64,000 nt of DNA from an uncultured Verrucomicrobia subdivision 3 bacterium. GTDB taxonomy: Bacteria; Verrucomicrobiota; Verrucomicrobiia; Limisphaerales; DASXHY01. The notes under the pieces were generated by a model. It searched no databases. It was not told where the DNA came from and worked only from the letters and a program-made list of their open reading frames with translations. Location: NCBI GenBank assembly GCA_937890005.1, contig CALBZA010000064.1, forward strand, positions 19,965 through 83,964, in the 5' to 3' direction. A program made the translations under genes and the position numbers. Shown here in pieces: positions 9,063 to 17,360 of the stretch. How positions within the stretch are numbered: position 1 is the first letter of the stretch; every line of letters begins with the position of its first letter.

Positions 9063-9866
9063 CTATTTGAACAGCACCCAGACTTCGTCCAGCGCGCTCA
9101 GGTCTGCCGCCAGTTTCACCCGCGCTTCCGTGTAGAGGCCGTATTCCACCTGCCGGAAATCGACCACTTTTCCGATTGGAATGCCTTCGGGAAAAATGCC
9201 GCCCAGTCCGCTCGTGATGACATCCTGCCCCGGCTGAAGCGCGGCGTTTTTGGAAAGATGCGTCATTTCAACGAGTGAACCATCGAATGGACCGCTGGAG
9301 CCGATAACGCCCATGTCTCCACTCGAGTTGACGATTTGCGCGGCCACTTTGCAGTTTGGATCGCCAATCAGAACCACTTGCGAACGGTCGTAACTGACCG
9401 CCGAGATGCGGCCAACCAGGCCGTTGGTGGTCAGGACCGGGAGATCGACCCGCATGCCGTCTTTGGTGCCGCGATCGATCTGAACGGTACGCCACCAGTT
9501 GGCGGGGTCGCGCAGAACGACGCGGGCGAGTTTCAGATTCCAGCGTTTCTGCTGCTGCCAGCCGACAAGCCGGCGGAGACGTTCGTTTTCGCGGACGGCT
9601 TCCTGGGCCTGAAGCGCCTGCATCCGGAGCTGCTGATTTTCGAGGCGGAGCGCTTCGTTCTGGCGGAGCAGCTCGGAACGGGTGGTGATGGCATCGCCAG
9701 CCTTGTCGAGGACGCGGTGTGTGGAGCTGGCAAGGCCGAAGAGCGGAAGAAAGATGCTTCCGATGGCTGTCTTCAGGCGCGCGGCGGTCCGGCTGGGGAG
9801 ATTCAGAATGACCAGAATCGTCACCGTCACCAGAGCGAGCGCTATGTAATGCTTCCGCTTAAACAT
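9063..9866 (-). CDS. mreC: Rod shape-determining protein MreC
   Basis: A 267-residue bitopic protein that links cytoplasmic MreB to periplasmic PBPs. The order is a short cytoplasmic tail, one membrane segment (YIALALVTVTILVILNL), a coiled coil rich in Leu/Glu/Gln (LLRQNEALRLENQQLRMQ), then the beta-rich MreC domain (GLVGRISAVSYDRSQVVLI; DVITSGLGGIFPEGIPIGKV). The start MFKRKHYI at 9864-9866 puts the membrane segment at the N-terminus; the longer frame adds 17 residues read from repeat-like DNA and is unlikely. It lies 122 bp after mreB. Confidence 0.93.
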   Translation of the reverse strand: MFKRKHYIALALVTVTILVILNLPSRTAARLKTAIGSIFLPLFGLASSTHRVLDKAGDAITTRSELLRQNEALRLENQQLRMQALQAQEAVRENERLRRLVGWQQQKRWNLKLARVVLRDPANWWRTVQIDRGTKDGMRVDLPVLTTNGLVGRISAVSYDRSQVVLIGDPNCKVAAQIVNSSGDMGVIGSSGPFDGSLVEMTHLSKNAALQPGQDVITSGLGGIFPEGIPIGKVVDFRQVEYGLYTEARVKLAADLSALDEVWVLFK

Positions 9867-9894
9867 CAGTCCGGTTTCGAGTTTCTTGTTTGGT

Positions 9895-9970
9895 GTTCCG
9901 GGTTCGTGACGAATCACGCGGGCCGAGTGACTCGAAACTCAACACTCGGAACCCGAAACGGACTGATGAC
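9895..9970. repeat. Degenerate word-repeat between mreB and mreC
   Basis: The spacer contains overlapping variants of GAAACTCAACACTCGGAACC and, on the other side, related words (GTTTCGAGTTTC, GTGTTCCGGG) in inverted orientation. It resembles the short-word arrays elsewhere in the window. No coding function is suggested. Confidence 0.4.
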
Positions 9971-9988
9971 GGGAAAAACGGGGAGGAA

Positions 9989-11014
9989 TTACTTGGCGTT
10001 GGAAGAAACGCGTTTCAAGAACTGAAGCTCCTGCAACACCCGGCCCGTGCCCTCGGCAACGGCGCTTAGCGGGTCGTCGGCGATATGCACCGGCAAGCCG
10101 GTTTCCTCGGCGACGAGGCGATCGATGCCGCGCAACAGCGCGCCACCACCGGCCATGACGATCCCCCGGTCCACCAGGTCGGCGGAGAGTTCCGGCGGGC
10201 AACGCTCGAGAGTGATGCGAACAGATTCGAGTATTTGAGAAAGCGGCTCCTGTAAAGCTTCGCGGATTTCCTCCGAGCGAATGGTCAGGGTTTTCGGCAA
10301 CCCTGCGCTCAGATCGCGACCTTTGACTTCCATTGTTAATTCCTGCTCCAGCGGAAAGGCCGAGCCAATACGTATCTTGATCTCTTCCGCCGTGCGTTCA
10401 CCGATCATCAGGTTGTAGGCCCGCTTCATGTGCGCCACGATCGTCTCGTCGAATTCGTCTCCACCTACCCGCAGGCTCCGGCTGAAGACAATACCGGCCA
10501 GGGAAATGATTGCGATTTCGCAGGTTCCTCCGCCGATATCCACGATCATGTTGCCCGCCGGCTCATGAACCGGGAGACCGACACCGATGGCCGAGGCCAT
10601 AGGTTGCTCGATGAGATATACCTCCCGAGCGCCGGCATGAGTTGCGGAATCTTTAACTGCCCTTTTCTCCACTTCAGTAATGCCTGAAGGCACCGCCACG
10701 ACGACGCGGGGTGCAATGAGCTTTCGATGATGGACCTTCTGGATGAAGTGGCGGAGCATCGCTTCAGTAATTTCGAAGTCTGCGATGACGCCGTCCTTCA
10801 TGGGACGAATGGCCACAATATTTCCGGGGGTGCGTCCGAGCATGCGTTTGGCTTCATCGCCAACGGCAAGGACGTTCGTTGTACCCGCCTGAATTGCGAC
10901 GACCGATGGTTCGCGCAGAACTATTCCCCGGTCGCGTACGAACACGAGGGAATTGGCAGTCCCGAGGTCGATCCCAATATCATTGGAAAACAGGGTTTTG
11001 ACTTGTGCAAACAT
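9989..11014 (-). CDS. mreB: Rod shape-determining protein MreB (bacterial actin)
   Basis: A 341-residue actin-fold ATPase that polymerises under the inner membrane and directs lateral wall synthesis. The phosphate-1 loop DIGIDLGTANSLVFV, the phosphate-2 region VDIGGGTCEIAIISL and the adenosine motif VMAGGGALLRGIDRL are all present and the length is standard. It is the first gene of the minus-strand cluster mreB-mreC-mreD-mrdA-rodA-RNase G, with a promoter candidate immediately upstream, so it probably sets expression of the whole elongation machinery. Confidence 0.97.
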   Translation of the reverse strand: MFAQVKTLFSNDIGIDLGTANSLVFVRDRGIVLREPSVVAIQAGTTNVLAVGDEAKRMLGRTPGNIVAIRPMKDGVIADFEITEAMLRHFIQKVHHRKLIAPRVVVAVPSGITEVEKRAVKDSATHAGAREVYLIEQPMASAIGVGLPVHEPAGNMIVDIGGGTCEIAIISLAGIVFSRSLRVGGDEFDETIVAHMKRAYNLMIGERTAEEIKIRIGSAFPLEQELTMEVKGRDLSAGLPKTLTIRSEEIREALQEPLSQILESVRITLERCPPELSADLVDRGIVMAGGGALLRGIDRLVAEETGLPVHIADDPLSAVAEGTGRVLQELQFLKRVSSNAK

Positions 11015-11036
11015 GAATGTTGCCTAACGAGGGCAA

Positions 11037-11066
11037 ACATTAGGGGCCGCGGGTCTGAACGGTCAA
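11037..11066 (-). promoter_or_regulatory. Candidate sigma-70-type promoter of mreB cluster
   Basis: On the minus strand TTGACC (11061-11066) and TAATGT (11037-11042) are separated by 18 bp, 22 bp upstream of the mreB ATG. The -35 is five of six to consensus but the -10 only three of six, so this is tentative. Confidence 0.35.
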
Positions 11067-11094
11067 GTTATTAACAGGGGCAATTAGGCGCAGT

Positions 11095-11343
11095 TGGATG
11101 AGATTTTCAGGTTCCAAAATCCAAGCCCCAAAATCCAGGGAATGATCACATTCCAATTCCTCAATTCTCAAAGAACCGGAAGATTGCGCCGATCCCTGGA
11201 ACTGGAGCTTGAAGCTTCTTGATTTTGGAACTTGAAACTTCCGCTCCACGTTTTTCTTTGAAATCCCGACGCGGGCGCGCCAACATGCGCGCTCGCTCCG
11301 GATGCCGAATTCCACAATCCGAATTCCGGAATCCGCAATCGAA
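11095..11343. repeat. Degenerate word-repeat region with inverted arms between mreB and aspS
   Basis: The divergent intergenic region holds no gene but is dense in short repeated words: TTCCAAAATCCAAGCCCCAA, CCAATTCCTCAATTCTC, GGAACTTGAAACTT, CCGAATTCC and GGAATCCGCAATC. Some are arranged as inverted arms (TTCCAAAATC near 11111 against GATTTTGGAA near 11220; TCCAGGGA near 11135 against TCCCTGGA near 11194), so the segment could form a long imperfect hairpin. It must also contain the aspS promoter, which was not resolved. Confidence 0.5.
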
Positions 11344-13155
11344 ATGAAACGCACGCATCATTGCAACGAATTGCGCCCGTCACATATCGGGCAAACCGTG
11401 ACTTTGTCCGGATGGGTCCATTCCCGTCGTGACCTCGGTGGACTCATCTTCATCGACATCCGCGACCGCGAAGGCCGCACCCAGACCGTTTTCGATCCGT
11501 CCAATCTTTCCAAGGAACTCTTCGAACAGGCCGCCGCACTGCGCAGCGAATGCGTCGTCAGCATCTCCGGCCCGGTTCGTCAGCGGCCCGAAGGCACGAA
11601 CAACCCGAAGATTCCCACCGGGGAAGTCGAAGTGGTCGCGAAGGAACTTCAGGTCCTGAACATGGCCGAAGTGCTGCCGTTCCCGGTTGATGACCCGGAA
11701 GTGGCGAACAAGGTGAACGAGGAGTTGCGTTTGCAGTATCGCTACCTCGACCTGCGCCGGCCTGAAATGTCGCGCAACCTGCGTCTGCGTTCGAAGGTTG
11801 CCATTGCCACGCGCAGCTTCATGGACGAACAGGGCTTTCTCGAAGTCGAAACGCCGATCCTGTTCAAATCCACGCCCGAAGGCGCCCGCGAATTTCTCGT
11901 TCCCAACCGCCGCGAGCCCGGAACCTTTTACGCGCTCCCGCAATCACCGCAGCAGTTCAAGCAGATGCTGATGGTCGCGGGCGTCGAACGTTATTTCCAG
12001 ATCGCCCGTTGTTTTCGCGACGAAGATCAGCGCGCGGACCGGCAGCTGGAGTTCACCCAGCTCGATCTGGAAATGAGCTTCATCGAGCGCGAAGACATTT
12101 ACGCGCTGATCGAAGGTCTGCTGAAACGCATCTGGAAGGTGGCTTTGAACGTGGACATTCCCACGCCGTTCAAGCGCATCAGCTTTGAAGAAGCGATGAA
12201 CCGCTACGGCATCGACAAACCCGACACGCGTTTCGGAATGGAGCTGGTCGATTTCACGGAGGACTTCCGCGCGAGCAGCTTCAAGGTGTTCTCCGGCGCC
12301 ATCGCAAACGGCGGAGTCGTCAAGGCGCTCAATGCCAAAGGACTCGCCGGTGCAACGCAGGGCCAGATCGAGACGATGACCGAATACGCCAAGAGTTTCG
12401 GTGCGAAAGGCCTCGCCTACATCAAAGTGGAAAACGGCGAATGGAAGTCGCCGATCGTGAAGTTCTTCAGCGAAGCGGAAAAACAGGCACTGATCACCAA
12501 ACTCAAGATCGAGGAAGGCGATCTGATTCTCTTCGCCGCGGATCAATGGCTGAACGCGTGCGAAATCCTCGGCAAGATTCGTCTCTATTGCGCGGACGTT
12601 TTGAAAGGGCAGGGGAAGCTGACGATCGATCCGAATCGATTCGACTTCCTGTGGGTCATTGAATTTCCGCTGCTCGGTTTCGATCGCGAACAGAATCGCT
12701 GGTACTCCAGCCATCATCCGTTCACCGCGCCGGTCGCCGAGGATATTCCGCTGCTCAAGACCGATCCGAAGAAAGTTCGCGGACAGCATTATGACATCGT
12801 GGTGAACGGTGTTGAACTCGGTGGCGGCTCCATTCGTATCCATCAGCCGGACGTTCAGAAAACCATCTTCGAAGAACTGCTACAGATTCCGCCTGCGGAA
12901 ACGCAGCTGCGGTTCGGCTACATGCTGGAAGCGTTCAAGTATGGCGCGCCTCCGCACGGCGGCATCGCGCTCGGATTCGATCGTCTCTGCGCGATCCTGT
13001 GCAACACGCCGAGCATCCGCGACGTGATCGCCTTCCCGAAAACTGCGAAGGGCACCGACCTGATGACCAGCTCGCCGAGCACTGTGGAGCCGAAGCAGCT
13101 CCGCGAACTGCACATTGAGCTGAAGGTGAAGAAGCCGGAAGCGCCCAAAGCTTGA
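11344..13155 (+). CDS. aspS: Aspartyl-tRNA synthetase
   Basis: A 603-residue class II synthetase charging tRNA-Asp in the cytoplasm. The OB-fold anticodon-binding domain is at the N-terminus (GWVHSRRDLGGLIFIDIRD). Class II motif 2 is seen in FRDEDQRADRQLEFTQLD and motif 3 in GGIALGFDRL. A GAD insertion between motifs 2 and 3 gives the bacterial-type length. The ATG at 11344 (MKRTHHCNELR) is preferred over one 14 codons upstream that lies in repeat sequence. Whether it is discriminating or also charges tRNA-Asn cannot be told from the sequence. Confidence 0.96.
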   Translation: MKRTHHCNELRPSHIGQTVTLSGWVHSRRDLGGLIFIDIRDREGRTQTVFDPSNLSKELFEQAAALRSECVVSISGPVRQRPEGTNNPKIPTGEVEVVAKELQVLNMAEVLPFPVDDPEVANKVNEELRLQYRYLDLRRPEMSRNLRLRSKVAIATRSFMDEQGFLEVETPILFKSTPEGAREFLVPNRREPGTFYALPQSPQQFKQMLMVAGVERYFQIARCFRDEDQRADRQLEFTQLDLEMSFIEREDIYALIEGLLKRIWKVALNVDIPTPFKRISFEEAMNRYGIDKPDTRFGMELVDFTEDFRASSFKVFSGAIANGGVVKALNAKGLAGATQGQIETMTEYAKSFGAKGLAYIKVENGEWKSPIVKFFSEAEKQALITKLKIEEGDLILFAADQWLNACEILGKIRLYCADVLKGQGKLTIDPNRFDFLWVIEFPLLGFDREQNRWYSSHHPFTAPVAEDIPLLKTDPKKVRGQHYDIVVNGVELGGGSIRIHQPDVQKTIFEELLQIPPAETQLRFGYMLEAFKYGAPPHGGIALGFDRLCAILCNTPSIRDVIAFPKTAKGTDLMTSSPSTVEPKQLRELHIELKVKKPEAPKA

Positions 13156-13331
13156 TCAGTCTGGGTTTCGCCTGAACCGGCGCGACCCATTCAATGATGA
13201 CATCAAGTGGCCGCCGGTCGCGGCCATGTCTCGCACTTGCGATCGTCTGAATCAGCTGCACCGAGGAGGTTCATGCCCCAGTTGTGCCGGTCTTCTCCCG
13301 GCTTACGGTGTCCCTTATGAGAAAGGACGCT

Positions 13332-14075
13332 ATGAAATCATTCAAAGTCATCACACTTCAAAAGTTCGGTTGCGCGATACTCGCTTCATCAGTTCTCGTA
13401 GCAGGCGCAACTTTCGCTGCCGATACTCCGGCAACGTCGCCCAATACGCAGGGGGCAGGCGCGGCACAACTTTCCGGCAACAGCGAGGAGGCGGATTCCA
13501 AGTCAACGGTCGGTTCGGCCGAAATGCCGAAGGACGCCAAATCGTTTCTGAAAGACGCCATCGAAGGCAATTCCGCCGAGGTGGCCCTGGCGCAGGTTGC
13601 GGAACGCAAGGCGCAGAGTGCCGAGGTGCGCCAGTTCGCGCAGATGCTTCGCAGGGATCACGAACGGGCAAATCAGCAGCTCCAACCCATCGCACAGGCG
13701 CATAACGTCTCGCTGAATCAATCACTCGATTCCAAGCATCAGAAGAAGCTCGACCGGCTGCAGAAGTTGAGCGGCACCGAGTTCGACAAGGAGTATGCGA
13801 CGGAGATGCTCAAGGATCATCAAAAGGACATCCAGAAGTACGAGCACGCCAGCCGGAACATCACCGAGAGTGATGTGAAGCAGTACGTGGATTCCACGTT
13901 GCCGAAACTTCGCCAGCATCTGCAGCACGCCCAGCACGCGGCTGTTGCTGCCGGAGTCGATAATGCGACGATCTCTTCCATCATGAAGAAGTCGGATTCG
14001 ATGGGCGGAACGCAGGACAAGTCGGAGAAGGTTGAAGGCAGCGACAAGTCCCATTCGGATCATTCGATGGAATAG
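13332..14075 (+). CDS. Exported DUF4142 (ferritin-like) protein
   Basis: A 247-residue protein with a signal peptide (MKSFKVITLQKFGCAILASS, cleavage near ATFAAD) and a DUF4142 domain, a helical ferritin-like fold found in exported stress-related proteins. Family features seen are KSFLKDAIEGNSAEVALAQV, QMLRRDHERANQQL and the C-terminal LRQHLQHAQ. The C-terminal 30 residues are polar, Ser/Asp/Lys-rich. The start at 13332 was chosen for a good upstream AAAGGA six bases away. The biochemical role of the family is unknown. It is followed by its own terminator. Confidence 0.85.
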   Translation: MKSFKVITLQKFGCAILASSVLVAGATFAADTPATSPNTQGAGAAQLSGNSEEADSKSTVGSAEMPKDAKSFLKDAIEGNSAEVALAQVAERKAQSAEVRQFAQMLRRDHERANQQLQPIAQAHNVSLNQSLDSKHQKKLDRLQKLSGTEFDKEYATEMLKDHQKDIQKYEHASRNITESDVKQYVDSTLPKLRQHLQHAQHAAVAAGVDNATISSIMKKSDSMGGTQDKSEKVEGSDKSHSDHSME

Positions 14076-14098
14076 AAAACCTCAAGTTGTGACATCCA

Positions 14099-14129
14099 AG
14101 CGGTCCTCAAAACGGGCCGCTCTTTTTTT
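14099..14129 (+). terminator. Intrinsic terminator after the DUF4142 gene
   Basis: A stem AGCGGTCC / GGGCCGCT with a 7-nt loop is followed by CTTTTTTT, starting 24 bp after the stop codon. One G-T wobble is present in the stem. Confidence 0.85.
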
Positions 14130-14256
14130 GCGCAGGCGAACCGCCAAAAAAAGATGCGAAAAGCACAATTGGCGTGTGTCGCTGTGTGTGCGGGACGGAA
14201 ATATTGGTGCCACCGGGTGAGCGAGCGTAAGGACACGGCAGCTCCCCAATCAAATT

Positions 14257-15009
14257 ATGACGCAGATCAAACCGGATCGAACAGCATGGCTGAAGGGCGG
14301 CGCAGCGAAATGTATCGTAGGTCCTCGTGAAGCGGCGCATCCGAGAAGACTGGTTCTGCTCGGCGCGCCCGGTGTCGGAAAAGGCACGCAGGCCGAACTA
14401 CTTTCCGAGCGACTCGGTGCGTGTCATCTATCGACCGGCGACATTTTCCGCGCGGCGAAAACCCTGGATGCCTGTGAACGCACTCCTTCGATGGACAGCG
14501 CGCTCGATTGCATGCGGAAGGGCGAACTGGTTCCGGATGAAACGGTGCTTGGATTGATTTCCGAACGCGCAGGCTGCCTTCGCTGCCGCGGCGGATTTTT
14601 GCTCGACGGATTTCCCCGGACCGTTGCCCAGGCCGAAGCGCTCGACAAAGTGCTCGCCGCCCAGGGCGTCACGCTCGAAGCGGTTCTCAGCTATGACATG
14701 CCGATCGAAAAAATCGTCGCGCGGCTCAGTGGACGCCGCACCTGTTCCGTCTGCAAGGCGGTGTTCCACGTTGTGACGAAGCCTTCGAAAATTCAGGGCG
14801 TTTGCGATCACTGCGGAGCGAGCCTGTTCCAGCGCGAAGATGATCGGCCGGAATCCGTGCGCGTTCGCATGGAAGCCTACGAAAAGAGCACCGCGCCGCT
14901 CAGCGAGTTCTATTCGAAAAAGGGAATCCTGATCTCGATCCCCGCGGAGGGAACGCCCGAGGAAATTTACGAACGCACGATCCGCGCTTTTGAAGCGCGC
15001 ATTCACTGA
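14257..15009 (+). CDS. adk: Adenylate kinase family nucleoside monophosphate kinase
   Basis: A 250-residue P-loop kinase that interconverts AMP + ATP and 2 ADP. The P-loop GAPGVGKGT is at 36-44, the AMP-binding motif HLSTGDIFR follows, DGFPRT is at about 117-122, and the LID carries a complete zinc site (C163, C166, C183, C186). An N-terminal extension of about 28 residues before the first beta strand is longer than usual and is not a recognisable signal peptide; the real start could be internal, but no better ATG lies just before the fold. The substrate-pocket context is generally Adk-like, though a minor paralogue with another NMP preference is not excluded. Confidence 0.85.
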   Translation: MTQIKPDRTAWLKGGAAKCIVGPREAAHPRRLVLLGAPGVGKGTQAELLSERLGACHLSTGDIFRAAKTLDACERTPSMDSALDCMRKGELVPDETVLGLISERAGCLRCRGGFLLDGFPRTVAQAEALDKVLAAQGVTLEAVLSYDMPIEKIVARLSGRRTCSVCKAVFHVVTKPSKIQGVCDHCGASLFQREDDRPESVRVRMEAYEKSTAPLSEFYSKKGILISIPAEGTPEEIYERTIRAFEARIH

Positions 15010-15043
15010 GCGATTCAGGCTGTTTCAGCCGAAGTTTCTAGAG

Positions 15044-15067
15044 CGGCGAAGTCGAAAGGCTTCGCCG
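15044..15067. terminator. Hairpin between convergent adk and LysM genes
   Basis: A perfect 8-bp stem (CGGCGAAG / CTTCGCCG) with an 8-nt loop lies between the two convergent stops, 2 bp from the LysM stop. Only three Ts follow on the plus strand, so termination activity is uncertain. Confidence 0.5.
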
Positions 15068-15068
15068 T

Positions 15069-16454
15069 TTATCGTGTGGTACGATCTGGAATCCGGATCG
15101 TGTCGCCGGCGCGGAGATTTCGCAGGTTGAGACTGGGATTTGCCGCCTGAATTTCCTGCAGGGAAATTCCATAACGCTGCGCAATGCTGGCCACCGTGTC
15201 TCCCACTGCAAACACGTAACTGTGCGTCCGCACATTGCGGGTCAGAGAAGGGTCGGTCGGCATCGGCGGAACAGGCGCTTCATCCATCGGCAGGTCCGGA
15301 ACATCCTCACCTCTCACCAGCGCATTGGCCGTGAGCTGCCGGAGTTCGATTTCCTTCAATGCAATGGCACGCTGGGCAGCAGTGAGATTTGTATTCGAGA
15401 GAATCGTCGCCTGTTCCTGCGCTGTCGCGAGATTGATCTGGTAGATCGCATTGACGGCCTGTGGAGTGCCGGCTTCCTGTGCCTGGGCATACGATTCGCG
15501 GTAGAGCGGATCACGCAGAGCCAAATAGGTGTTGTAACGTTCAGTGCCCAGTGCGGTGCGGATCGCATTCTCTCGCTCCTGAAGAAGGTTGTTGCGCTGA
15601 AGGATGCTGTTCGGATCGGTCGCGCCTGCCAGTTGCTGAATGCGCTGATCGATCGTGTCGGTTGCGCGGAAGATGGCCCGGAATTCATCCTGTGTTGCGT
15701 TGAAGTAGCGCAAGGTTCCGAGTTCGTTGCGAAGGTTGCTCGCGTTCTGCGAATAGCGAAGCAGGTATTCTTCAAGTTGCGGCGGCGTAAGCACGCCGGC
15801 CAGTTCGGTCCTCGTCTCTTCGCGCAACTTAGCAAGCTCGGCGGCCTCGGTCGCGCGATCGCGCTGTCCCACCGTGTTCAAGAATGCCTGCAATTTTTCC
15901 TGCGAACGGATGGCGATTGCTTCGACAGCCTGTTTTGTTTCCATCGGCAGATTTCCCAGCACCGGGCCATCGAGGGCAACGCCCGGACGCGACGGACGCG
16001 GCAGGCTGAGCAGGTCGCCGGTTTCCCAATTTGGTCCGAGCAGACTGGTCAGCAGCGCACGACGTTCGGCGTCGATCTCCTGCGACTTCAACGCCGCGAG
16101 ACGAACGACGTTCGAGTCCGGCTCGCTGCGCCACCATTGTTGTTCTGCAGTGATGAGTTCGGTGGCGAGACGTTTGGCGAAAAGCGCGTTGACGTCGGCG
16201 ATGATGATGTCGCGGATCGTCTGTTCCGGGCAGTCGATGCCGCGGAGATTTTCGATGTAGGTTTTATAGTCCGGCGATTCCACCTGGGTCCAGGAGAAGA
16301 ACTGCCTTCGGACGATGACATTGGTTTTGACGAGTGGAGCACTGGTTTCGCTGACGAGTTCGGCGGTGGCGCTTTGACGGCCGCGAGAAATCCAGGCCGC
16401 CGCCAGCACGACGTTCGCGATGAGAGAAATGAGGAATAAGGCTCGCCAGCGCAT
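15069..16454 (-). CDS. Exported LysM-domain protein
   Basis: A 461-residue protein with an N-terminal signal anchor (MRWRALFLISLIANVVLAAA), a long helical middle rich in Arg/Glu/Gln, and a C-terminal LysM module (YVFAVGDTVASIAQRYGISL through NLRAGDTIRIP, the last 50 residues) that binds peptidoglycan. The middle region (LSLPRPSRPGVALDGPVL, then repeated helical segments) has no recognised catalytic motif. It is probably a periplasmic wall-associated protein. The start at 16454 places the hydrophobic segment at the N-terminus; a longer frame of 15 more residues is less likely. Confidence 0.8.
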   Translation of the reverse strand: MRWRALFLISLIANVVLAAAWISRGRQSATAELVSETSAPLVKTNVIVRRQFFSWTQVESPDYKTYIENLRGIDCPEQTIRDIIIADVNALFAKRLATELITAEQQWWRSEPDSNVVRLAALKSQEIDAERRALLTSLLGPNWETGDLLSLPRPSRPGVALDGPVLGNLPMETKQAVEAIAIRSQEKLQAFLNTVGQRDRATEAAELAKLREETRTELAGVLTPPQLEEYLLRYSQNASNLRNELGTLRYFNATQDEFRAIFRATDTIDQRIQQLAGATDPNSILQRNNLLQERENAIRTALGTERYNTYLALRDPLYRESYAQAQEAGTPQAVNAIYQINLATAQEQATILSNTNLTAAQRAIALKEIELRQLTANALVRGEDVPDLPMDEAPVPPMPTDPSLTRNVRTHSYVFAVGDTVASIAQRYGISLQEIQAANPSLNLRNLRAGDTIRIPDRTTR

Positions 16455-16682
16455 AGCTTCAGTATGCCAATCGGTGCCACAGCGATTCCCAAAATGCAAC
16501 GAGCAAAACCCGCTGGGGATGTAACGGTCGGGAAAATGGTTGACGGTTGGGCGGAGACATGGTGGATATTCTGCCGGGCGTGCTGGCGGGCTGTTGGAGC
16601 TGGACGGACCATCTGAAAAAAAATACCAAGGCGTTGTGGACCGAGATGATTTCTGACCGAAACTTTTACCGTTGCTTCACCC

Positions 16683-17080
16683 ATGTCATCTGAACCCGAA
16701 AGCTCGTCGCAAAATGCCGCTGATTCTGTTGAAAGGCAGCTGTGCGGCAGCTGCATGTTCCTCAACGAACCCGAGGCGAACTTTGCGCAAAGTGTGGCGC
16801 GCCGCTGTCTTCGTACGCGGCGACCGGTCCGTTTGAACATCTTCTGGCAGAAGGGCATGTTTACCGTCAGGCGGCAGAGGGACCTCGGAAATTCATCGTT
16901 GTCCTCGGGGTGTGGATCATTTTCGGCGCGATCGGCCTGACTGGAATAATGTTCGTCGGACTCGGTGGTTTTGGTTTCGCCGTTTTCGGATCTCTGTTGA
17001 TGGCGGTCGCAATCGTGATGATTGCAAAGACAACATGGAATTATTTCGCCGCGAAAAAGAGTGAGCAGCGCGACGGCTGA
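16683..17080 (+). pseudogene. Zinc-ribbon small membrane protein with an apparent 1-bp frameshift
   Basis: Two overlapping frames make one sensible protein. The first, from ATG 16683, reads CGSCMFLNEPEANF; the continuation CAKCGAPLSSYAATGPFEHL and two membrane segments (IVVLGVWIIFGAIG, FAVFGSLLMAVAIVMI) lie in another frame ending at 17080. Inserting one base in the T-run at 16782-16784 restores a complete CxxC...CxxC zinc ribbon followed by a conserved SSYAATGPFEHL segment and a double-TM tail, an arrangement recalled from verrucomicrobial proteins of about 130 residues. The break could be a real mutation or a sequencing error in a homopolymer. Function unknown. Confidence 0.75.
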
Positions 17081-17360
17081 AGTCGAAGAAAGTCACTGCC
17101 AACCCTTCACCGAATCTTCTGACTTTGGCAGCGCGTAGCAGTATGGCCTTCAGAGTCCGAATACCTGCACAAGTTCTTCGTGTATTCCGCAATCCTATTG
17201 AGTCGCTCCATCACGTGGTAGAGAGGGCATCTACACACCATTGGCGATAGACTGCGCCGATATTGGTATTCACGAAGACTAATGCAGACAATCTGCCGAC
17301 GAACTTCCGCAAAAATCGAAGCGATTTTCATCCGCGATCCGTGGCTCAATTCCATGGCGT

